Shown here: in pieces, positions 6,594 to 7,659 of the stretch
How positions within the stretch are numbered: the stretch's first letter is position 1
How the letters are laid out: each line of letters opens with the position of its first letter
Assembly: GCA_905479665.1 (NCBI GenBank)
Contig: CAJQNM010000088.1
Span: 1 to 7,659 of the forward strand
Reading direction: 5' to 3'
Source: an uncultured Saprospiraceae bacterium
GTDB taxonomy: Bacteria > Bacteroidota > Bacteroidia > Chitinophagales > Saprospiraceae
Length of the DNA stretch: 7,659 nucleotides
Notes under the pieces: generated by a model
The model's input: the letters and a program-made list of their open reading frames with translations, nothing else
Database searches by the model: none
Told to the model about the DNA's origin: nothing
Made by a program: the position numbers and the translations under genes

Positions 6594-6846
6594 ATCCTCT
6601 TTTTTGTACCTCTCGTCCAGGTTTGATTCTTAATCTCAATTTATGCATTGGGTTTTCGTCGCGAAAGGCAAAAAATCAATGAAATCAAGGGCTCCACTGT
6701 GATTTTGCCTCGCAATCGTAGGCATTCTTAGGGTGGGAAGGAAAATTGCAGGACGTCCTTGATTTCGCGGGTATTTTAGCTTGTAGCAGATAATCTAATG
6801 AATGAATTGGATGAATGGTTTTGAACTAGGAAATTGGTCGCGAAGC
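6559..6846. other. Non-coding region between the SulP promoter and the TPR gene
   Basis: No open frame with coding character was found on either strand. Apart from two of the CTATCWAG repeats it holds a structured stretch at 6654-6769 with several competing inverted repeats and a perfect palindrome GGACGTCC (6751-6758). The remainder (6594-6653 and 6770-6846) shows nothing I can name. Since the gene at the right is read leftward, this region is its 3' flank. Confidence 0.5.
6654..6769. repeat. Nested inverted repeats, structured 3' region or palindromic intergenic element
   Basis: Four pairings are visible. TTTCG/CGAAA at 6654-6658 and 6662-6666 has a 3-base loop. AGGCAAAA (6666-6673) pairs with TTTTGCCT (6703-6710), extended inward by TCA/TGA and outward by GCG/CGC across 2-base bulges. 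GAAATCAAGG (6681-6690) pairs with CCTTGATTTC (6757-6766) without mismatch. CGCGAAA (6660-6666) pairs with TTTCGCG (6763-6769). These overlap, so they are alternative folds rather than one structure. It may be a terminator zone for the leftward TPR gene or a dispersed palindromic element; neither is proven. Confidence 0.45.
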
Positions 6847-7659
6847 TTATTGTTCACGTGTCAAAACACCTCTGGTATATGATGTTATGACTGAGGACTC
6901 AAGTGTCTGAGGTGACCATTGCCAAGCCACATTGAACCGCTGCCTGGCATCAAGGGCAAGATCATCAAAGGCTAATTGTTCGTAGGCCAAGGAGAGACCT
7001 TTTAGAGCGTAGCCATTTTCCGGAAATACCTCAAGATCATCGGCATAGACCAGGACCGCTTCGTCGTACTGCTCCGTTTGCAATAGGAAATCACCGTAGC
7101 GATGACGCACCGAGAAAAACCAATCTGGGGGTTCATTGTAGGCCAAGCCATTTTCGACTGAAATTGCTGCTTTAAAGTGCAGATCAGCATTGGCAAAGTC
7201 CTTGACCGCTATCGCCTTGTGTGCCTTGATCACATGCTCTGCAATGGCTAAGATATCATGGAGCGAATTTATTTCCCAAATCGTGTAGTTCGCTATTCGT
7301 TCATCAATAGCAGCTGCGTGTACGATAGCCAGTTCTCTCATTGCAAGTGAATCCTCACCTCCATGTAGAAAAGCCATGGCGCGGGCATAAGCTAGGATGG
7401 CACGGGGATAAATCAGTGACTCAGCAACCTCTGGCTCTTGAAGAATTTCTTCCCACATTTCAAATTTTACCATCACAAACCAAGGTATGCTGTAGTAGTG
7501 CTGCAGTGTAGCCCAATCGGGGTCCTTCATCATTTCTATATCTACCGCCATATCTACCATCATCTGGCTGGCCGTTAGCGCCTTTTCGCCATTGCCTTCT
7601 AGTGCAGCACAGGCAGCTAGGAAATGCCAATTATGTGGTACCAAGCCCAGTGAATATAC
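6847..7659 (-). CDS. TPR-like repeat protein, C-terminal part (5' end outside window)
   Basis: The frame runs from the right edge to TAA at 6847-6849, giving 270 residues. A TTG at 7644 could be called as a start but the frame is open through the edge (VYSLG before it), so the start lies outside. The protein is a helical array rich in Ala, Leu and aromatic residues with TPR-like spacing. HNWHFLAACAALEG opens the visible part. Further on are YNEPPDWFFSVRHRYGDFLL, EQYDEAVLVYADDLEVFP and NGYALKGLSLAYEQL, the last resembling a canonical TPR pair. I associate the EPPDWFFSVR and DLEVFPENGYAL pattern with a family of stand-alone bacterial TPR proteins of unknown role. No catalytic motif is visible. 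Where it acts cannot be judged without the N-terminus. It is transcribed in the same direction as the SulP operon but 352 bases upstream, so it is probably a separate unit. Confidence 0.75.
   Translation of the reverse strand, partial: VYSLGLVPHNWHFLAACAALEGNGEKALTASQMMVDMAVDIEMMKDPDWATLQHYYSIPWFVMVKFEMWEEILQEPEVAESLIYPRAILAYARAMAFLHGGEDSLAMRELAIVHAAAIDERIANYTIWEINSLHDILAIAEHVIKAHKAIAVKDFANADLHFKAAISVENGLAYNEPPDWFFSVRHRYGDFLLQTEQYDEAVLVYADDLEVFPENGYALKGLSLAYEQLAFDDLALDARQRFNVAWQWSPQTLESSVITSYTRGVLTREQ

Noticed and set aside
6601..6606. T6 run as an intrinsic terminator on the plus strand
   Set aside because: No stem of useful strength precedes it and no plus-strand gene leads into it.

Overview
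This window looks like chromosomal DNA from a Bacteroidota bacterium, probably of the Cytophagales type. The support is indirect: moderate-to-low GC, a TAnnTTTG-type promoter box, weak Shine-Dalgarno sites, a DUF2490-like outer-membrane protein and a TPR protein of a family I associate with such genomes. The exact taxon cannot be read from the sequence. No RNA gene, CRISPR array or mobile element was seen.

Left part, plus strand (1-3556). The window opens inside a beta-rich, probably exported protein of unknown function (2-571). After a 119-base gap with a near-perfect 22-base palindrome comes an exported transglutaminase-like protein with an intact Cys-His-Asp triad (691-1833). Its stop codon overlaps the start of a small gene in a TAATG junction (from 1833). 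That small gene reads as a sensible 82-residue protein only if one T is removed from a T4 run. A FAD/NAD(P) disulfide oxidoreductase follows (2119-3556). It is intact in every family motif but is split by one extra C in a C5 run. The two adjacent genes therefore carry the same kind of lesion, a single extra base in a short homopolymer. This is either sequencing or assembly error or recent decay. The oxidoreductase also has Tyr and Arg where the classical His-Glu dyad would be.

Middle part, minus strand (3546-6494). This is a compact three-gene operon read right to left: a SulP-family anion (probably bicarbonate) transporter with a C-terminal STAS-like domain, a beta-carbonic anhydrase 4 bases downstream, and a DUF2490-like outer-membrane beta-barrel protein 17 bases further on. 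The first two form a plausible inorganic-carbon uptake and interconversion pair. The third suggests an outer-membrane component. The operon converges on the oxidoreductase gene with an 11-base 3' overlap.

Control region (6495-6846). A good Bacteroidota-type promoter precedes the transporter gene. Over and upstream of it lie three copies of CTATCWAG at an exact 21-base period, two helical turns, which looks like an operator for a dimeric or oligomeric regulator. This is the most interesting unexplained signal in the window. Further right, 6654-6769 holds several nested and competing inverted repeats. The window ends inside a minus-strand TPR-like protein (6847-7659).
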